A stretch of DNA of 64,000 nucleotides from Hoeflea phototrophica DFL-43 (GCF_000154705.2 NZ_CM002917.1:1692461-1756460), one strand, 5' to 3'; positions 53,992-64,000 are shown, numbered from the stretch's first letter. The notes: generated by a model from the sequence alone, not told the origin. Program-made: numbers and translations.

Positions 53992-54693
53992 CTAGGCATC
54001 GCCGGCCAGCGCAAAATCAACGGCGGCTTGGGCATGAAGCTCGGTTGAGTTGAAGGCGGGCATGTCGAAGTCCTCGGGCGAAATCAACAGACCGACTTCG
54101 GTGCAGCCGAAAATCACCCCGTCTGCGCCGCGCGCTTTGGCTGCTGCGATTATGTCGAGATACCGGGCCCTGGAGACTGCGCTGATCGCGCCCTGGCAAA
54201 GCTCCTCATAGATGATGCTGTGGACGTCTTGGCGTTCTACCGCATCGGGGATCTGGACCTTGATCCCATGTTTGTCGCTCAATCTGCCCTTGTAGAAATC
54301 CTTTTCCATGGTGAAACGGGTGGCAAGCAGCAGTGGCGACTTCGAACCGCTCGCCTGTATCGAAGCAGCGGTGACATCGGCAATGTGCAGCAGCGGGACC
54401 GACAGCGCCGCCTGCACGGCATCGGCGCAGATATGCATCGTGTTGGTTCCGATCAGCAGGCAGCCTGCACCGGCTTTCTCGAGCGCAATTGCAGCCTCGG
54501 TCATCACCTCTGCTGCATGCGCCCAGTTGCCCTCGGATTGAAGTTCGGCGATCGGCGCGAAGTCAAAGGAACGCAGCAGGATATCCGCCGAATGCAAACC
54601 ACCGAGCCTGGCCCGGACCATCTGGTTGAGCAACTGGTAATAGGTGGTCGTACTTTCCCAGCTCATCCCGCCCAGAATGCCGATTGTCTTCAT
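53992..54693 (-). CDS. Aspartate/glutamate racemase, YgeA-like
   Basis: 233 residues. Two motif regions mark the family: TNTMH (about residue 84) and GCTEVGLL (about 197). The first catalytic cysteine of classic racemases is threonine here, as in E. coli YgeA, which is an active broad-specificity racemase with one Cys and one Thr at these positions. It probably makes D-amino acids for the wall or for signalling. Its TAG stop codon is formed by a TA target site and the end of the IS element; the original stop was also TAG. Confidence 0.85.
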   Translation of the reverse strand: MKTIGILGGMSWESTTTYYQLLNQMVRARLGGLHSADILLRSFDFAPIAELQSEGNWAHAAEVMTEAAIALEKAGAGCLLIGTNTMHICADAVQAALSVPLLHIADVTAASIQASGSKSPLLLATRFTMEKDFYKGRLSDKHGIKVQIPDAVERQDVHSIIYEELCQGAISAVSRARYLDIIAAAKARGADGVIFGCTEVGLLISPEDFDMPAFNSTELHAQAAVDFALAGDA

Positions 54694-54762
54694 GGCTTTG
54701 ATGCTCCTCTGGGAGCCGGCCTGGCCGCGGCAACGGGCGCCGCTGGGCCATGGCTGGCGGTT

Positions 54763-55593
54763 TCAGATTGCCCGCGCCAGCGCACAGAACTCTTCGACAC
54801 TGAGCGTTTCCGCCCGCCGTGCGGGATCGATGCCGACGCTTTCGAGTAGCGCCTCGCCACCCAAGGGTTTGAGACTCTGGCGCAGCATCTTGCGGCGCTG
54901 GCCGAAGGCAGCCTGTGTGACACGCTCGAGCTTTGCCAGCTCGCAGGGAAGGGGATCGGCGCGGGGCACCAGTTGCACCACGCTCGAGGTCACTTTCGGC
55001 GGTGGCGTGAAAGCCTGCGGCGGCACGTCAAACAGAATGTCGGCATGGGTCAGCCATCCGGCGAGAACCCCCAGGCGGCCAAAATGGTTCGAACCCGGAG
55101 CGGCAATGATGCGTTGCCCCACTTCCTTCTGGAACATCAGTGTCATCGAAGTCCAGAACGGTGCCTTGGGGTTGACGGTCAGCCAGTTGATCAGAAGCTG
55201 CGTACCGACATTGTAGGGCAGGTTGGCGACGATCTTGGCGGGTGCGCCGCCGGCAAGAGCTGCCAGATCGACGTCCAGCGCATCGGCCTCCACCACCTCG
55301 AGCTTGCCCGGATAGTGCGCTGAGATCTCCTCAAGCACCGGAAGGCAGCGTTGATCCCGCTCTATGGCAACGACACGCTCGGCGCCCTGTTCAAGCAGTG
55401 CGCGGGTGAGGCCGCCGGGACCGGGACCGATCTCGAAGATGGTGAAGCCTTCCAGAGGGCCTGCCGCGCGGGCGATCTTGCCGGTCAGGTTGAGATCGAA
55501 CAGGAAATTCTGACCCAGCGCCTTCCTCGGCGCGAGCCCGTAGGTGGCGACAATGTCGCGCAATGGAGGCAGGCCGTCATGGGCAAGGGCCAT
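54763..55593 (-). CDS. rsmA: 16S rRNA dimethyladenosine transferase RsmA (KsgA)
   Basis: 276 residues. The SAM-binding motif is [15 protein letters not shown] and the catalytic motif is [11 protein letters not shown]. It dimethylates two adjacent adenines near the 3' end of 16S rRNA late in small-subunit assembly. The start at 55593 shares one base with the pdxA stop codon (TGATG), so the two genes are coupled. The longer upstream frame (to 55818) lies inside pdxA and is not used. Confidence 0.96.
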   Translation of the reverse strand: MALAHDGLPPLRDIVATYGLAPRKALGQNFLFDLNLTGKIARAAGPLEGFTIFEIGPGPGGLTRALLEQGAERVVAIERDQRCLPVLEEISAHYPGKLEVVEADALDVDLAALAGGAPAKIVANLPYNVGTQLLINWLTVNPKAPFWTSMTLMFQKEVGQRIIAAPGSNHFGRLGVLAGWLTHADILFDVPPQAFTPPPKVTSSVVQLVPRADPLPCELAKLERVTQAAFGQRRKMLRQSLKPLGGEALLESVGIDPARRAETLSVEEFCALARAI

Positions 55594-56627
55594 CAGGCAG
55601 CGCTCGATGTGTGCCGGGCTTCGGCGCTGGCCATGGTGTTGGCGAGCCGGAGTGCCGCGATCAGGCTGTCGGGACGCGCGGTCCCGGTTCCCGCAAGTGA
55701 AAACGCCGTGCCGTGATCGGGCGAGGTGCGCACGAAGGGCAGGCCCAGCGTGGCGTTGACCGAATCGTGAAAGCCCAGCGTCTTGGCCGGGATCAGCGCC
55801 TGATCGTGATACATGCACAGCGCCGCGTCATAGGTGGCGCGCGCCTCGGCATGAAACATGGTGTCGGCCGGCAGCGGCCCGACAGCATCAATGCCGCCTG
55901 CGCGCAACTCGGCAACTGCAGGAGCGATGATGGTCCCGTCTTCGGCTCCCAGCGATCCGTCCTCGCCGGCATGGGGGTTAAGCCCCGATATGGCGATCCG
56001 TGGCCGGGCAACGCCAAAGCGCAACGACAGATCATGCGACATGATCCGCGCGGCTTCCACAATTGCCTCGGTGGTCAGGGCGCGGGGCACATCGGCAAGC
56101 GGGATGTGGATGGTTACCGGCGCAACACGCAGCTCCGGCCCGGCGAGCAGCATGATCGGGGTGACCGTGCGGCCGAGAGCGTCTCCCGCCAGATGCGCCA
56201 GATATTCGGTATGGCCTGGAAACCCGAAACCGGCTCCGTAAAGCACGGACTTGGCGATCGGGTTGGTGACAACAGCTTGAGCGCGGCCTGCCATAGTCAG
56301 TTCGATAGCCTGGCGAATGGCTTCGATCACCGCGCCCGCATTGGCGGTATCTGGCTCACCAGCATGCACGTCAGCCGTGAGCCTCACCGGCAGGACGGGC
56401 AGGGCCCGCGCAAAATCGGAAACCGCGCGTTCCGGCGTGGTGTCGACCAATGGAATGTCGAGCCCCAGCATCCTGGCGCGCGCACCAAGCATGTCTGGAT
56501 CACCAAGCAGGAAAAAGGCTGGCAGACGGAGATTTGCGCGGTTGTGCCAGGCCACAAGCGACAGATCCGGGCCGATTCCGGCCGGATCCCCCATGGTCAG
56601 GGCAAGCGCAGCGTTGCCTCCGGTCAT
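55593..56627 (-). CDS. pdxA: 4-hydroxythreonine-4-phosphate dehydrogenase
   Basis: 344 residues. The metal-binding histidines are in [22 protein letters not shown] and [11 protein letters not shown]; the N-terminus [13 protein letters not shown] is the family signature. It catalyses a step of pyridoxal phosphate synthesis through the DXP-dependent route. The gene order surA-pdxA-rsmA is the same as in E. coli. The gap to surA is 12 bp. Confidence 0.96.
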   Translation of the reverse strand: MTGGNAALALTMGDPAGIGPDLSLVAWHNRANLRLPAFFLLGDPDMLGARARMLGLDIPLVDTTPERAVSDFARALPVLPVRLTADVHAGEPDTANAGAVIEAIRQAIELTMAGRAQAVVTNPIAKSVLYGAGFGFPGHTEYLAHLAGDALGRTVTPIMLLAGPELRVAPVTIHIPLADVPRALTTEAIVEAARIMSHDLSLRFGVARPRIAISGLNPHAGEDGSLGAEDGTIIAPAVAELRAGGIDAVGPLPADTMFHAEARATYDAALCMYHDQALIPAKTLGFHDSVNATLGLPFVRTSPDHGTAFSLAGTGTARPDSLIAALRLANTMASAEARHTSSAA

Positions 56628-56639
56628 GTGCGATGGCCT

Positions 56640-57581
56640 CTAACGATTGGCGATAACGGCGCTCTCGCGCAGTTTGGCGAGATGCTTCTTGGCCGTCTCG
56701 CTATCGCCGGCATCACTGTTTTCGGCACGAAACACGAGCTCAGCCGCCCTGTCATCGCTGACTGTCTTGGACGAACAAATGACAATGAACTCTACACCCC
56801 GGTCAGTGATCCGGGTGGGGGTGGTGGCGCCGGCCTCAGTTTTCTCAATCAGGGGTTTCCAATCTGGCGGCAACTGCGGCTGCATGATGCGTCCAAGATT
56901 GCGCAAAGTCACGTCACGCAGGCCAGTCACAGCGGCCGCGGCATTTTCACAACCCTGATACCGGCCGCGCAACTGCTCGGCTTCGCGTTTGCGCGCGTTC
57001 AGCGTCGCATTGGAGCGTTTGTTGGACGGAACCACGAAAATGACCTGTTGCAGGATGTACTCCGTGGTTGAGGGCTTGTCATCGCCGCGCTCAAGCATTT
57101 TCGACACCAGATCCTGTGTCGACATGCCGCCGCCTGAGGTTCCCTCAAGGGCCTGGACGACGCGCGGCCAGCTCATCTGCACCCGGATAAAGTCCTTGAA
57201 GTGCTGAGGCGTCACGCCGGCCTGGTTGAGAACCTGATTGAGTTGCTTGACCGAAAGATTGTTGGATTTTCCGAAGCGCGCGTATGAGGCATCAATTTGT
57301 GCCTGTGAGACAACCGCACGAATGCGCAGCGCTTCCTGATACTTCAACGATTCCTCGATCAACTGCTCTCGCGCCTTGGCCTGCAGATTGCCGCCTGTGC
57401 GCTGCAAACGCAAGAAGGCGACCCGCCGGGCAATGTCGACGCTGGTGATCGCCTGCTTGTTGACCACGATCTTGATTTCGCTTGCTGCCATTGCGTTCGG
57501 CAAAAGGCCCGGGGCGCTGGAAAACGCCATGGTGGCTGCTACCAGTAGCCCGGTAAGGCGAAGTATCGCAGAGACTTTCAT
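56640..57581 (-). CDS. surA: SurA-type periplasmic chaperone / peptidyl-prolyl isomerase
   Basis: 313 residues with a signal peptide (about 1-32, ending AMA) and the SurA N-terminal chaperone domain (IVVNKQAITSVDIARRVAFL). A single parvulin-like region follows (about 165-280). It is shorter than the 428-residue E. coli protein, as is usual in alphaproteobacteria. It guides outer-membrane proteins through the periplasm. It lies between lptD (upstream) and pdxA, the conserved order. Confidence 0.9.
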   Translation of the reverse strand: MKVSAILRLTGLLVAATMAFSSAPGLLPNAMAASEIKIVVNKQAITSVDIARRVAFLRLQRTGGNLQAKAREQLIEESLKYQEALRIRAVVSQAQIDASYARFGKSNNLSVKQLNQVLNQAGVTPQHFKDFIRVQMSWPRVVQALEGTSGGGMSTQDLVSKMLERGDDKPSTTEYILQQVIFVVPSNKRSNATLNARKREAEQLRGRYQGCENAAAAVTGLRDVTLRNLGRIMQPQLPPDWKPLIEKTEAGATTPTRITDRGVEFIVICSSKTVSDDRAAELVFRAENSDAGDSETAKKHLAKLRESAVIANR

Positions 57582-57726
57582 GCGTTAAGATCCTTTGTTG
57601 TGCGCAATGCTTCGCACAGTGTTGCAAATCAATGCAAGCTGGTAAATGCCCCCACGATACGGCGAAAACGAGGCGCCCAATACTTGTTCCTGCGGCAGCG
57701 GCCAGCCTTTGAATTGATCGCCAGCG

Positions 57727-60093
57727 TCAGAAGCTGGGTTCAAGCAGGGGATCTATTTCACCTGCGTTGATATCTCCCAGTGTACGGAAACTCAACCGCG
57801 CCCCCACACTCCAGTCGCGCCCGCTCGTGTTGTTGTCGTCACGAATGTCCTGATAGGAGAACGAGAATGCATAACATTCGTCTTCGTAGAGCACACCAAA
57901 CGCATAGCGGTCGAACTCATTGTCTGCCAGATCGTAGCTCGCCGAACCTGCCACACGCCAGTAGTCGTGTATTTTGAGCGATGCGAAGCCGGTGACTTCG
58001 CGACGATCTGGCTCCGAGTAGGTGTTCGGCCGGGGCGCCTTGATTTCGCTGAAGGTGCCACTCAGACTCAAACGGGTGTTGGAGTAGCCGGTGGTGATGT
58101 CCGTGCGCTCGGCGCGGAAATCATCCTTGTCAAAGCGTGCCGAGGCGGCAAATGAAAACCCTCGGCGCGTAGCCAGGCCGACCGCACCGACGAAGTCGGA
58201 CACATCATCTTCAAGACCGGAATTGCGTGTTGCCTGCGAAAGGTCAGGTGTGGCAAAGGAGTTCAATCCGGCCAGATGATAGGACTGCCCAAAGGTGGCA
58301 TAGGTCGTCATGCCATTGGAATAGTTGCCGGAATAGCGCAGGCCGACATTGGCCCGTGTTCCGCCCTCGGTGCGGTCAAATCCCGCAAATTTGTCGCGCT
58401 CAAACAGCGACGTCGCGTCAAAAACGAAGCTTTGGGCATCCTCATTGGGAATCCCGCCGGCAAGGTGCTCATCCGGACGCACAAAGACCTGGGCGATGGG
58501 TTCAATCACATGGCTGGAATTGGGCGCCGTGATCAGAACCGGGTAGCTGGCTTCAAGACCCGCAGTCACCATGCCGCGGGAATGCGTTCCATTGCCGGCA
58601 AATGTGCCGTCATAATCGGTCGGTGCATTGTCGACATCGACGGAGTTGAGATCGCCGCGTGCCGCCAGGATCGGGGTCAGCCGCAGGCCGTTCATGGTCG
58701 TGAGGGTACGCTTCCACTCCAGTTCGGCACTCAGCCGCGAATTGTTGCCTTCAAAGCCTTTGTAGCGATCTGCGTTGAGCGGATCGACCGCTGCCAGGCC
58801 GGCGCGGGGATTGATGTCATCCGCCCGCCGCGACAATGAATAGCCATTGACGTTAAGCGCCAACTCGCCGCCTGCGATCGGATCGGAGAACGTGCGCTGA
58901 TAGTCAAGCGACGGATGCACCAAGGCCTGTTGCTTCTCGGTGGTATTGTTTTCGTCGGCATCCTGAACGTCAAAACGGTATGTGCGCAAATCGAAATAGC
59001 TGCGGTTGGAAACCCCGGTCAGAAAGACCTCTGATTTCACCGTGCTAGCATTGTAGTCTTCGATATTGTAGGTGCGCGCGAAATTGTTGTCGGTCTGGGC
59101 CATCACATTCCAGCCGAAGGTCCAGCGCGGATTGATCCTGAACCGGCCCGTGGAGGCGATCATGGCGCGTTCGGTCTCGAGCGCATCGGATGTGTTGGCG
59201 GTAAACTGCTCGGGCTTGAGCTGCGAGATGCCTGCAATGCGCAACGTCACTTCACCATCGGCGAAGTTTCGCCGGAACTCAGCCTCACCCAGAAAACCCT
59301 GCTTCGAGTAGGCGGTGCCGGTGAATGTCGCGTCCATATAGGGTGAGATCGCCCAGTAAAACGGCACCGACACGCCGTATCCCAGGTTTTCGCTTGTCCG
59401 ATAGGAGGGGGTCAGGAAACCGGTCTTGCGCTTTTTGTTGTGGTCCGGCAATTCGAGATAGGGCAGGTAGGCAATCGGCATGCCGAACAGCTCGAAGGTT
59501 GCCCGCTCCATCCGGATGGTCTGTGTTTCGCCGTTCTGAATCACCCGTTCGGCTTTCACCTGCCACAAGGGCGGGCGTTCCGGGTTCTTTTCGCACTGCT
59601 CACAGGCCGTGTAGACACCATTGTTGAAGGTGGTCTCGGTGCCGTCGCTGCGCTCGGCACTTTCGGCCGCAATGCGGGTGTTGTCCGGTGTTTCGATTCT
59701 GAGCGCATTGACGAAGCCGTCGGCGAAATCATCAGTGACATCAAGCTCGTCCGCATAGATCCGGTTGCCGGTGGGTTCGATCATCTCCACCGATCCGATC
59801 GCGCGCATGCGGCCGGTGTTCTGATCGTATTCAACGCGATCCGCAACCAGCTTGTAGCTGCCGTAATCGATCTGCACGCCACCGGTTGCGATCACCACCC
59901 CGGTATCATTGTTGTAGGTCAGCTCATCGGATGCAAGCAGCATTTTCTGGTCTTCCGGCACCGAAAGGCCACCGGGCAGGGCTGTTTGTGCCGACGCCTC
60001 GGAGGGCATCGCTGCCAGCAGAGAGCAAATGGCCGCACCGGCGCACAAAACGCCAGCGAACGCATGAACTTTTGACCGGCGCATACTCGCCAC
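57727..60093 (-). CDS. lptD: LPS assembly outer-membrane protein LptD
   Basis: 788 residues. There is a signal peptide (about 5-35), the periplasmic OstA/LptA-like beta-jellyroll domain (about 45-200) and the C-terminal beta-barrel. LptD inserts lipopolysaccharide into the outer leaflet. The start is taken as GTG at 60093, because AAGGAGG lies 7 nt upstream and the GTG overlaps the lptG stop codon (TAGTG); the first ATG is three codons later. Two cysteines in TACEQCEKNP (about residue 160) are available for disulfide formation. Confidence 0.93.
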   Translation of the reverse strand: MASMRRSKVHAFAGVLCAGAAICSLLAAMPSEASAQTALPGGLSVPEDQKMLLASDELTYNNDTGVVIATGGVQIDYGSYKLVADRVEYDQNTGRMRAIGSVEMIEPTGNRIYADELDVTDDFADGFVNALRIETPDNTRIAAESAERSDGTETTFNNGVYTACEQCEKNPERPPLWQVKAERVIQNGETQTIRMERATFELFGMPIAYLPYLELPDHNKKRKTGFLTPSYRTSENLGYGVSVPFYWAISPYMDATFTGTAYSKQGFLGEAEFRRNFADGEVTLRIAGISQLKPEQFTANTSDALETERAMIASTGRFRINPRWTFGWNVMAQTDNNFARTYNIEDYNASTVKSEVFLTGVSNRSYFDLRTYRFDVQDADENNTTEKQQALVHPSLDYQRTFSDPIAGGELALNVNGYSLSRRADDINPRAGLAAVDPLNADRYKGFEGNNSRLSAELEWKRTLTTMNGLRLTPILAARGDLNSVDVDNAPTDYDGTFAGNGTHSRGMVTAGLEASYPVLITAPNSSHVIEPIAQVFVRPDEHLAGGIPNEDAQSFVFDATSLFERDKFAGFDRTEGGTRANVGLRYSGNYSNGMTTYATFGQSYHLAGLNSFATPDLSQATRNSGLEDDVSDFVGAVGLATRRGFSFAASARFDKDDFRAERTDITTGYSNTRLSLSGTFSEIKAPRPNTYSEPDRREVTGFASLKIHDYWRVAGSASYDLADNEFDRYAFGVLYEDECYAFSFSYQDIRDDNNTSGRDWSVGARLSFRTLGDINAGEIDPLLEPSF

Positions 60094-61181
60094 TAACCAT
60101 CCTCCTTGTGGAGAAGCACTGTCGTCCCCAATGCTGAGGCTACCAGAACCGGAAGCCATGCCGCCACTATAGGCGGGATGGTCCCGGCATTGGCAAATGC
60201 CTGGATCAACTCGGAAACGACATAAAGCACGAAGCCCGCGAGGATTCCACCCAAGATGACCGTTAAAGACTGGCCAAAGCGAACAAATTTCAACGAGACA
60301 ATCGCCGCGATCAGCGTCATAGCCGCCAAAAGTGCGGGTTGGGCCACCAAACGATGGAATTGCATCTCATAACTGGTGGCCGAGAGGCCGAAGGATTTGG
60401 CAACCGCAATTTTGTCCCGCAACTCGAAAAACGGCACGGTGTCCGGCGAAGTCAGTGATTCGCCGACGAATTCTGCCTTCAGGGAGGTTGGCACAGAGGC
60501 TGATTCCACTTGTTCGACCGGCTCCGAACCGCGGATCCGGCGGACATTCGTGAGAACCCATTCGCCGTCGCCGAGCACGGCGGTTTCGGCTTCCAGCCGT
60601 TCCTTTATGTTCTGATCCTCATCAAACAGGAAGAATGTGGCGCCGGACAGCCGGGTGCCCCCGGCGGCACTGGCGCGCGCGCCAAGAACCGTGTCGCCCT
60701 GTTCCGTTCGCTGCCTGAGCCATGGCGCGCTGTCTGACGATTGCGCGCTGCCGAGGTTTCGCTCGACAATGATGGTTTCAGCCCATTGCATTGCTGATGC
60801 GGCAAAGGTGTTGAGCCCGGCGACCGCGATGAACCCGATCAGAAGATTGGCGGCAACCAGCGGCGCCAGGAACTGCCAGGCGGAAATTCCGGCGGCCCGG
60901 GCCACCACCAGCTCGTATTTGCGGTTGAGCTGCAACAGGGTGGCAATCGATGCGATCAGCACCACGAACGGGATGGCCGCCTGCAGGATGGTTGGCACAC
61001 GAAGCGCCGAAACCAGCAGACCCGTCGTAACGGTGTATTCCGGAGCGGCGGAAAGCCGGCGGCCCGATTCGTTGAAATCCACCAGCAGAATGATCACCAG
61101 AATGGCCAGGCAATAGGTGAGGAATGTCATCACGTAGCGCCGGAAAAAATACCGTGACAGGATAGGCGGGAACACCGTCAT
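60093..61181 (-). CDS. lptG: LPS export permease LptG
   Basis: 362 residues with six membrane segments (three at each end) and a large periplasmic beta-jellyroll domain (about 120-260). With LptF and the ATPase LptB it extracts LPS from the inner membrane. It overlaps lptF by 4 bp and lptD by 1 bp. The last residues (LLHKEDG) contain the ribosome-binding site of lptD. Confidence 0.95.
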   Translation of the reverse strand: MTVFPPILSRYFFRRYVMTFLTYCLAILVIILLVDFNESGRRLSAAPEYTVTTGLLVSALRVPTILQAAIPFVVLIASIATLLQLNRKYELVVARAAGISAWQFLAPLVAANLLIGFIAVAGLNTFAASAMQWAETIIVERNLGSAQSSDSAPWLRQRTEQGDTVLGARASAAGGTRLSGATFFLFDEDQNIKERLEAETAVLGDGEWVLTNVRRIRGSEPVEQVESASVPTSLKAEFVGESLTSPDTVPFFELRDKIAVAKSFGLSATSYEMQFHRLVAQPALLAAMTLIAAIVSLKFVRFGQSLTVILGGILAGFVLYVVSELIQAFANAGTIPPIVAAWLPVLVASALGTTVLLHKEDG

Positions 61182-62368
61182 GCCGATTGGCCGCCTTTCT
61201 GAGGCCGGTTCCAGCGCGCCAGTCTGGCGCTTGCGGTCTCGATAATGCGGTCATTGAGCCGCGCCCAGGCTTTCGGGATGGTCAGGGTATGTCCCGTCAC
61301 TGCGAGCGCGCCGAACAGAACGATCAGCATTCCCGGCACCAGGTAGGACAGGACCTCCATGGCTGAACTCGCGCCGGCTTCCTCAACGCTGTAGAAGCCA
61401 AAGCCGCGGGCCCCAAGCGCAATGCCTGCGACCAATGCCCCGTTCTGGAATTGCTCATGCCGGTTTGAACGGGCCTTTCCAAGAAAGGCGAAGGCGATCA
61501 GGCCGAAGGCGAGCGGATACAGCCACGTGCTGAACCGCTGAACCAGTTCCTCCTTGATGATATAGGGTGCGTTCCCGGCATAGTAGTCGTCGGATGGGGG
61601 CGCGAGCAGATAGCCGGTCGACTGCTCCTTGGGCCGTCGCGCGGCGTTCTGTCCGGCGGGCACGAAGGCCGCCATGTCGAGCGCATAGGATGAGAAGGTC
61701 ACAATCGAGATCTGGTCATTTGACGTGTCGCGCTGCTGGAGTTCACCATCAAGAAGCAGCAGAATATTGGTATCGCCCTCGGGCTGGATCACGCCGCTCT
61801 TGGCGTAATAGATGGCTTCAGTGCCATCGGTCCGCGTGTCGGAGAGAAAAATCCCGCTCAATGCGCCACCGGGGAGCTTCTCGTTGACCTGCACATAGAG
61901 CCCGTCCTCAAGCTTCATGAAGGTGCCCGAGCGCACTGCGACCGAAAACAGATCCGACTGCGCCTGAGCAAGCACATCGTAGAGTTTGCGGTTGGACCAG
62001 GGCTCGACGAAGTTGGCCACCAGCAGCACCATGATTGATAGCGCGACGGAAAGCGCCATGACCGGCCTGAGCACGGTTGCGGGCCTTGCGCCTGCGGCTT
62101 CGATGACCACGAGTTCGCTGTCGGAATTCATGCCGGAGAGCACCTGGCTGACACCAATCAGCAGCGCGAAAGGCGCTACCACGGAGATCACCGAGGGAAT
62201 AATGGTTGCCGCCAGCAGCATGAACGCGCCAAAGGCCTGGCCGGTCGTGGTCAGCACATCGACGCGGATCAGCACCTGGGTGGTCATAACCAGAAGTGTG
62301 GCTGCTGTCAGCGACCAGAAGGTCAAGGACGCCATGCGCCGCAATATGTACCGTTCTATCTGATTCAT
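61178..62368 (-). CDS. lptF: LPS export permease LptF
   Basis: 396 residues, with the same layout as LptG: three N-terminal and three C-terminal membrane segments around a periplasmic jellyroll (about 130-270). It starts MNQIERYILRRM at 62368 after AAAAAGG; the frame is open to 62416 without support. It heads the run lptF-lptG-lptD-surA-pdxA-rsmA. It is transcribed away from pepA, the common arrangement in proteobacteria. Confidence 0.95.
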   Translation of the reverse strand: MNQIERYILRRMASLTFWSLTAATLLVMTTQVLIRVDVLTTTGQAFGAFMLLAATIIPSVISVVAPFALLIGVSQVLSGMNSDSELVVIEAAGARPATVLRPVMALSVALSIMVLLVANFVEPWSNRKLYDVLAQAQSDLFSVAVRSGTFMKLEDGLYVQVNEKLPGGALSGIFLSDTRTDGTEAIYYAKSGVIQPEGDTNILLLLDGELQQRDTSNDQISIVTFSSYALDMAAFVPAGQNAARRPKEQSTGYLLAPPSDDYYAGNAPYIIKEELVQRFSTWLYPLAFGLIAFAFLGKARSNRHEQFQNGALVAGIALGARGFGFYSVEEAGASSAMEVLSYLVPGMLIVLFGALAVTGHTLTIPKAWARLNDRIIETASARLARWNRPQKGGQSA

Positions 62369-62654
62369 TGCGCCTTTTTCCGGTGCGGGGTGAACCGCGC
62401 GGCGTAGGTGTGTCATTTGCGGACACCTGCGACCATTGCACCACTCCTATCCAAACGTAAAATGGATAATCTGCGGCAAACGAACACGGTTAATCGTTTC
62501 TTGCCCTCATGTGTCGCAAATGCAATGCCCTTCCAATGCCTGCCTCGATTCTGCCGACCCTTTCTGCGGGCCTTGCCTTCTGTCACGAAAACGCCAAGAT
62601 CGCCACCAACGCAAGATCATCCGAAATTCCATCTGAAATACCTACGGAGCCGTC

Positions 62655-64000
62655 ATGTCGATGAGCATTGAAGTCAGTTTTTCCAAGCCCGCAAAAATAT
62701 CAGGCGGGCTGGTTGTCGCCATCGGCACGCTTGCCGAGCCGATCTCTGCGTCCGCCCGCTCTGTGGACGCCTCTGACCAGCTCGACAAGGCCGCCAAGGT
62801 CTCTGCCTTTACCGGCAAGTCCTTATCCACCCTCGATTTGCTGGCGCCCGCGGCTGCGGCAGTGGACCGGATCGCTATCCTCGGCGCCGGCGAGCCGGAA
62901 AAGATGACCGCCCATGAATGGATGCGCGCTGGCGGCAAGATCTTCACCCTGATCCGCAAGGCCGACAAGGTGACAGTGCTGCTGGGGGAGGCGGATGCTC
63001 TGTCCGCCGATGCCGCCGCCGACATGGCGCTTGGACTTCTGATGCGCGCCTACAGTTTCGACCTCTACAAGACCAAGAAAGGCGATGACGACGACAAGGA
63101 GTCGCGCAAGGTCAAGGTCATCTTCCAGCATGCGGATTCGAGCGCCTGCAAGAAGGCGTTTGTGAGCCGTCAGGCAGTGGCCGAAGGGGTCATTCTGGCG
63201 CGCAATCTGGTCAATGAACCTGCCAATGTGCTGGGCCCGGTTGAGTTTGCTGCCCGCGCCAAGGCGCTTGAAGCGCTCGGCATGGAGGTGGAGATTCTCA
63301 CCGAGAAGGAGATGAAGAAGCTCAAGATGGAGGCGCTTCTAGGTGTTTCGCTCGGCTCGGTCCGTCCGCCACGCCTCGCCATCATGCGCTGGCAGGGCGG
63401 CAAGCCCAAGGACAAGCCGGTGGCCTTCATCGGCAAGGGTGTGGTGTTTGACACCGGTGGCATCTCGATCAAGCCCGCCGGCGGCATGGAAGACATGAAG
63501 GGCGACATGGGCGGTGCGGCCGCCGTGACCGGCCTGATGCACACGCTTGCCGCCCGAAAGGCCAAGGTCAACGCCATCGGCATCATCGGACTGGTCGAGA
63601 ACATGCCCGATGGCGCAGCCCAGCGCCCCGGCGACATTGTCCGCTCGATGTCCGGTCAAACCATCGAGATCATCAACACAGATGCGGAAGGCCGACTGGT
63701 TCTGTGTGACGCGCTGACCTACTGCCAGGAGAAGTTCAAACCTGCGGTGATGATCAATCTCGCCACCCTGACCGGCGCCGTGATGGTGGCGCTCGGCCAG
63801 CATCACGCGGGTCTGTTCTCCAATGATGACGATCTGTCCCAGGCCTTGAGAGCTGCTGGCGAGACGACACAGGAGCGGGTCTGGCGTCTGCCGCTTGATC
63901 CGGCCTACGACAAAATGATCGATTCCAAATTCGCCGACATGAAGAACACCGGCGGACGCTATGCGGGCTCGATCACAGCCGCCCAGTTCCTCAAGCGTTT
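62655..64000 (+). CDS. pepA: Leucyl aminopeptidase PepA (3' end cut off)
   Basis: At least 448 residues are visible; the usual length is about 500, so 50 or so are missing beyond the window. The frame runs from [18 protein letters not shown] to TAAQFLKR without interruption. The manganese/zinc site is clear: [19 protein letters not shown] (about 270-290) and the M17 signature NTDAEGRL (about 340-347). It is a cytoplasmic hexameric aminopeptidase. The start at 62655 has ACGGAG upstream; an ATG two codons later is possible. Divergent from lptF. Confidence 0.96.
   Translation, partial: MSMSIEVSFSKPAKISGGLVVAIGTLAEPISASARSVDASDQLDKAAKVSAFTGKSLSTLDLLAPAAAAVDRIAILGAGEPEKMTAHEWMRAGGKIFTLIRKADKVTVLLGEADALSADAAADMALGLLMRAYSFDLYKTKKGDDDDKESRKVKVIFQHADSSACKKAFVSRQAVAEGVILARNLVNEPANVLGPVEFAARAKALEALGMEVEILTEKEMKKLKMEALLGVSLGSVRPPRLAIMRWQGGKPKDKPVAFIGKGVVFDTGGISIKPAGGMEDMKGDMGGAAAVTGLMHTLAARKAKVNAIGIIGLVENMPDGAAQRPGDIVRSMSGQTIEIINTDAEGRLVLCDALTYCQEKFKPAVMINLATLTGAVMVALGQHHAGLFSNDDDLSQALRAAGETTQERVWRLPLDPAYDKMIDSKFADMKNTGGRYAGSITAAQFLKR

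Larger units (their letters stand above)
52945..53992 (+). mobile_element. IS630-family insertion sequence
   Basis: A complete 1048-bp element. The terminal inverted repeats GACCGTTTCACGTTTTGA (52945-52962) and TCAAAACGTGAAACGCTC (53975-53992) match at 17 of 18 positions. They are flanked on both sides by TA (52943-52944 and 53993-53994), the usual IS630 target duplication. Two overlapping frames encode the transposase. The near-perfect ends suggest recent insertion. It sits exactly in the stop codon of the adjacent racemase gene. Confidence 0.93.

Overview
The window comes from an alphaproteobacterium of the order Hyphomicrobiales (Rhizobiales), most like a Rhizobiaceae or Hoeflea-type marine relative. 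The basis is gene content and order: a gene transfer agent tail gene, a FeuN-FeuP-FeuQ type regulatory set, ccmI-ccmE-ccmF-ccmH followed by degP, a two-component pair and glnE, a PleC-type cell-cycle kinase next to pepN, and a PruR-DcpA type pterin/c-di-GMP pair. The DNA is GC-rich and densely coding, and most of it is core chromosome. No tRNA, rRNA or CRISPR array was seen.

Layout. 1-3144: the 3' end of a gene transfer agent (GTA) cluster and a small membrane protein. 3252-6313: feuN-feuP-feuQ and a lipoprotein. 6539-11132: cytochrome c maturation genes, with an unusually long CcmI. 11168-12397: an alpha/beta hydrolase-OsmC fusion. 12652-19650: degP, a response regulator, a histidine kinase and glnE. 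19894-30041: a chemoreceptor, the PleC-like kinase, pepN and an orphan CoxL-like molybdenum hydroxylase subunit. 30264-34343: two transporters, a PilZ protein and a uracil-DNA glycosylase. 34518-36973: the rpsF-rpsR-DUF2232-rplI operon. 37425-39959: pruR-dcpA. 40015-43271: an accessory patch with a degenerate hydrolase, a LuxR-type regulator and two related secreted proteins. 43419-45972: an aldo/keto reductase, a cation antiporter and a small membrane protein. 46314-52871: fabD-fabG-acpP-fabF-mltG-yicC-gmk. 52945-53992: an IS630-type insertion sequence. 53992-62368: a racemase and the envelope/ribosome run lptF-lptG-lptD-surA-pdxA-rsmA, all on the minus strand. 62655-end: pepA, cut by the window edge.

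How the genes work together. Most operons serve the envelope: LPS export (lptF, lptG, lptD), outer-membrane protein folding and quality control (surA, degP), peptidoglycan synthesis control (mltG), fatty acid synthesis (fab genes), and periplasmic cytochrome c assembly. Two periplasmic-input signalling sets stand out. FeuN-FeuPQ is known in Sinorhizobium for osmotic and cyclic-glucan control. PruR-DcpA is known in Agrobacterium for pterin control of c-di-GMP and attachment.

The least explained stretch is 40015-43443. Two diverged secreted-protein genes lie in tandem, each preceded by the same 20-bp palindromic element and followed by the same 23-bp element. The second copy of the 23-bp element is the 3' end of the neighbouring aldo/keto reductase gene. 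Next to them are a LuxR-type regulator and a divergently transcribed hydrolase whose catalytic serine position is threonine. This patch is the best candidate here for something undescribed.
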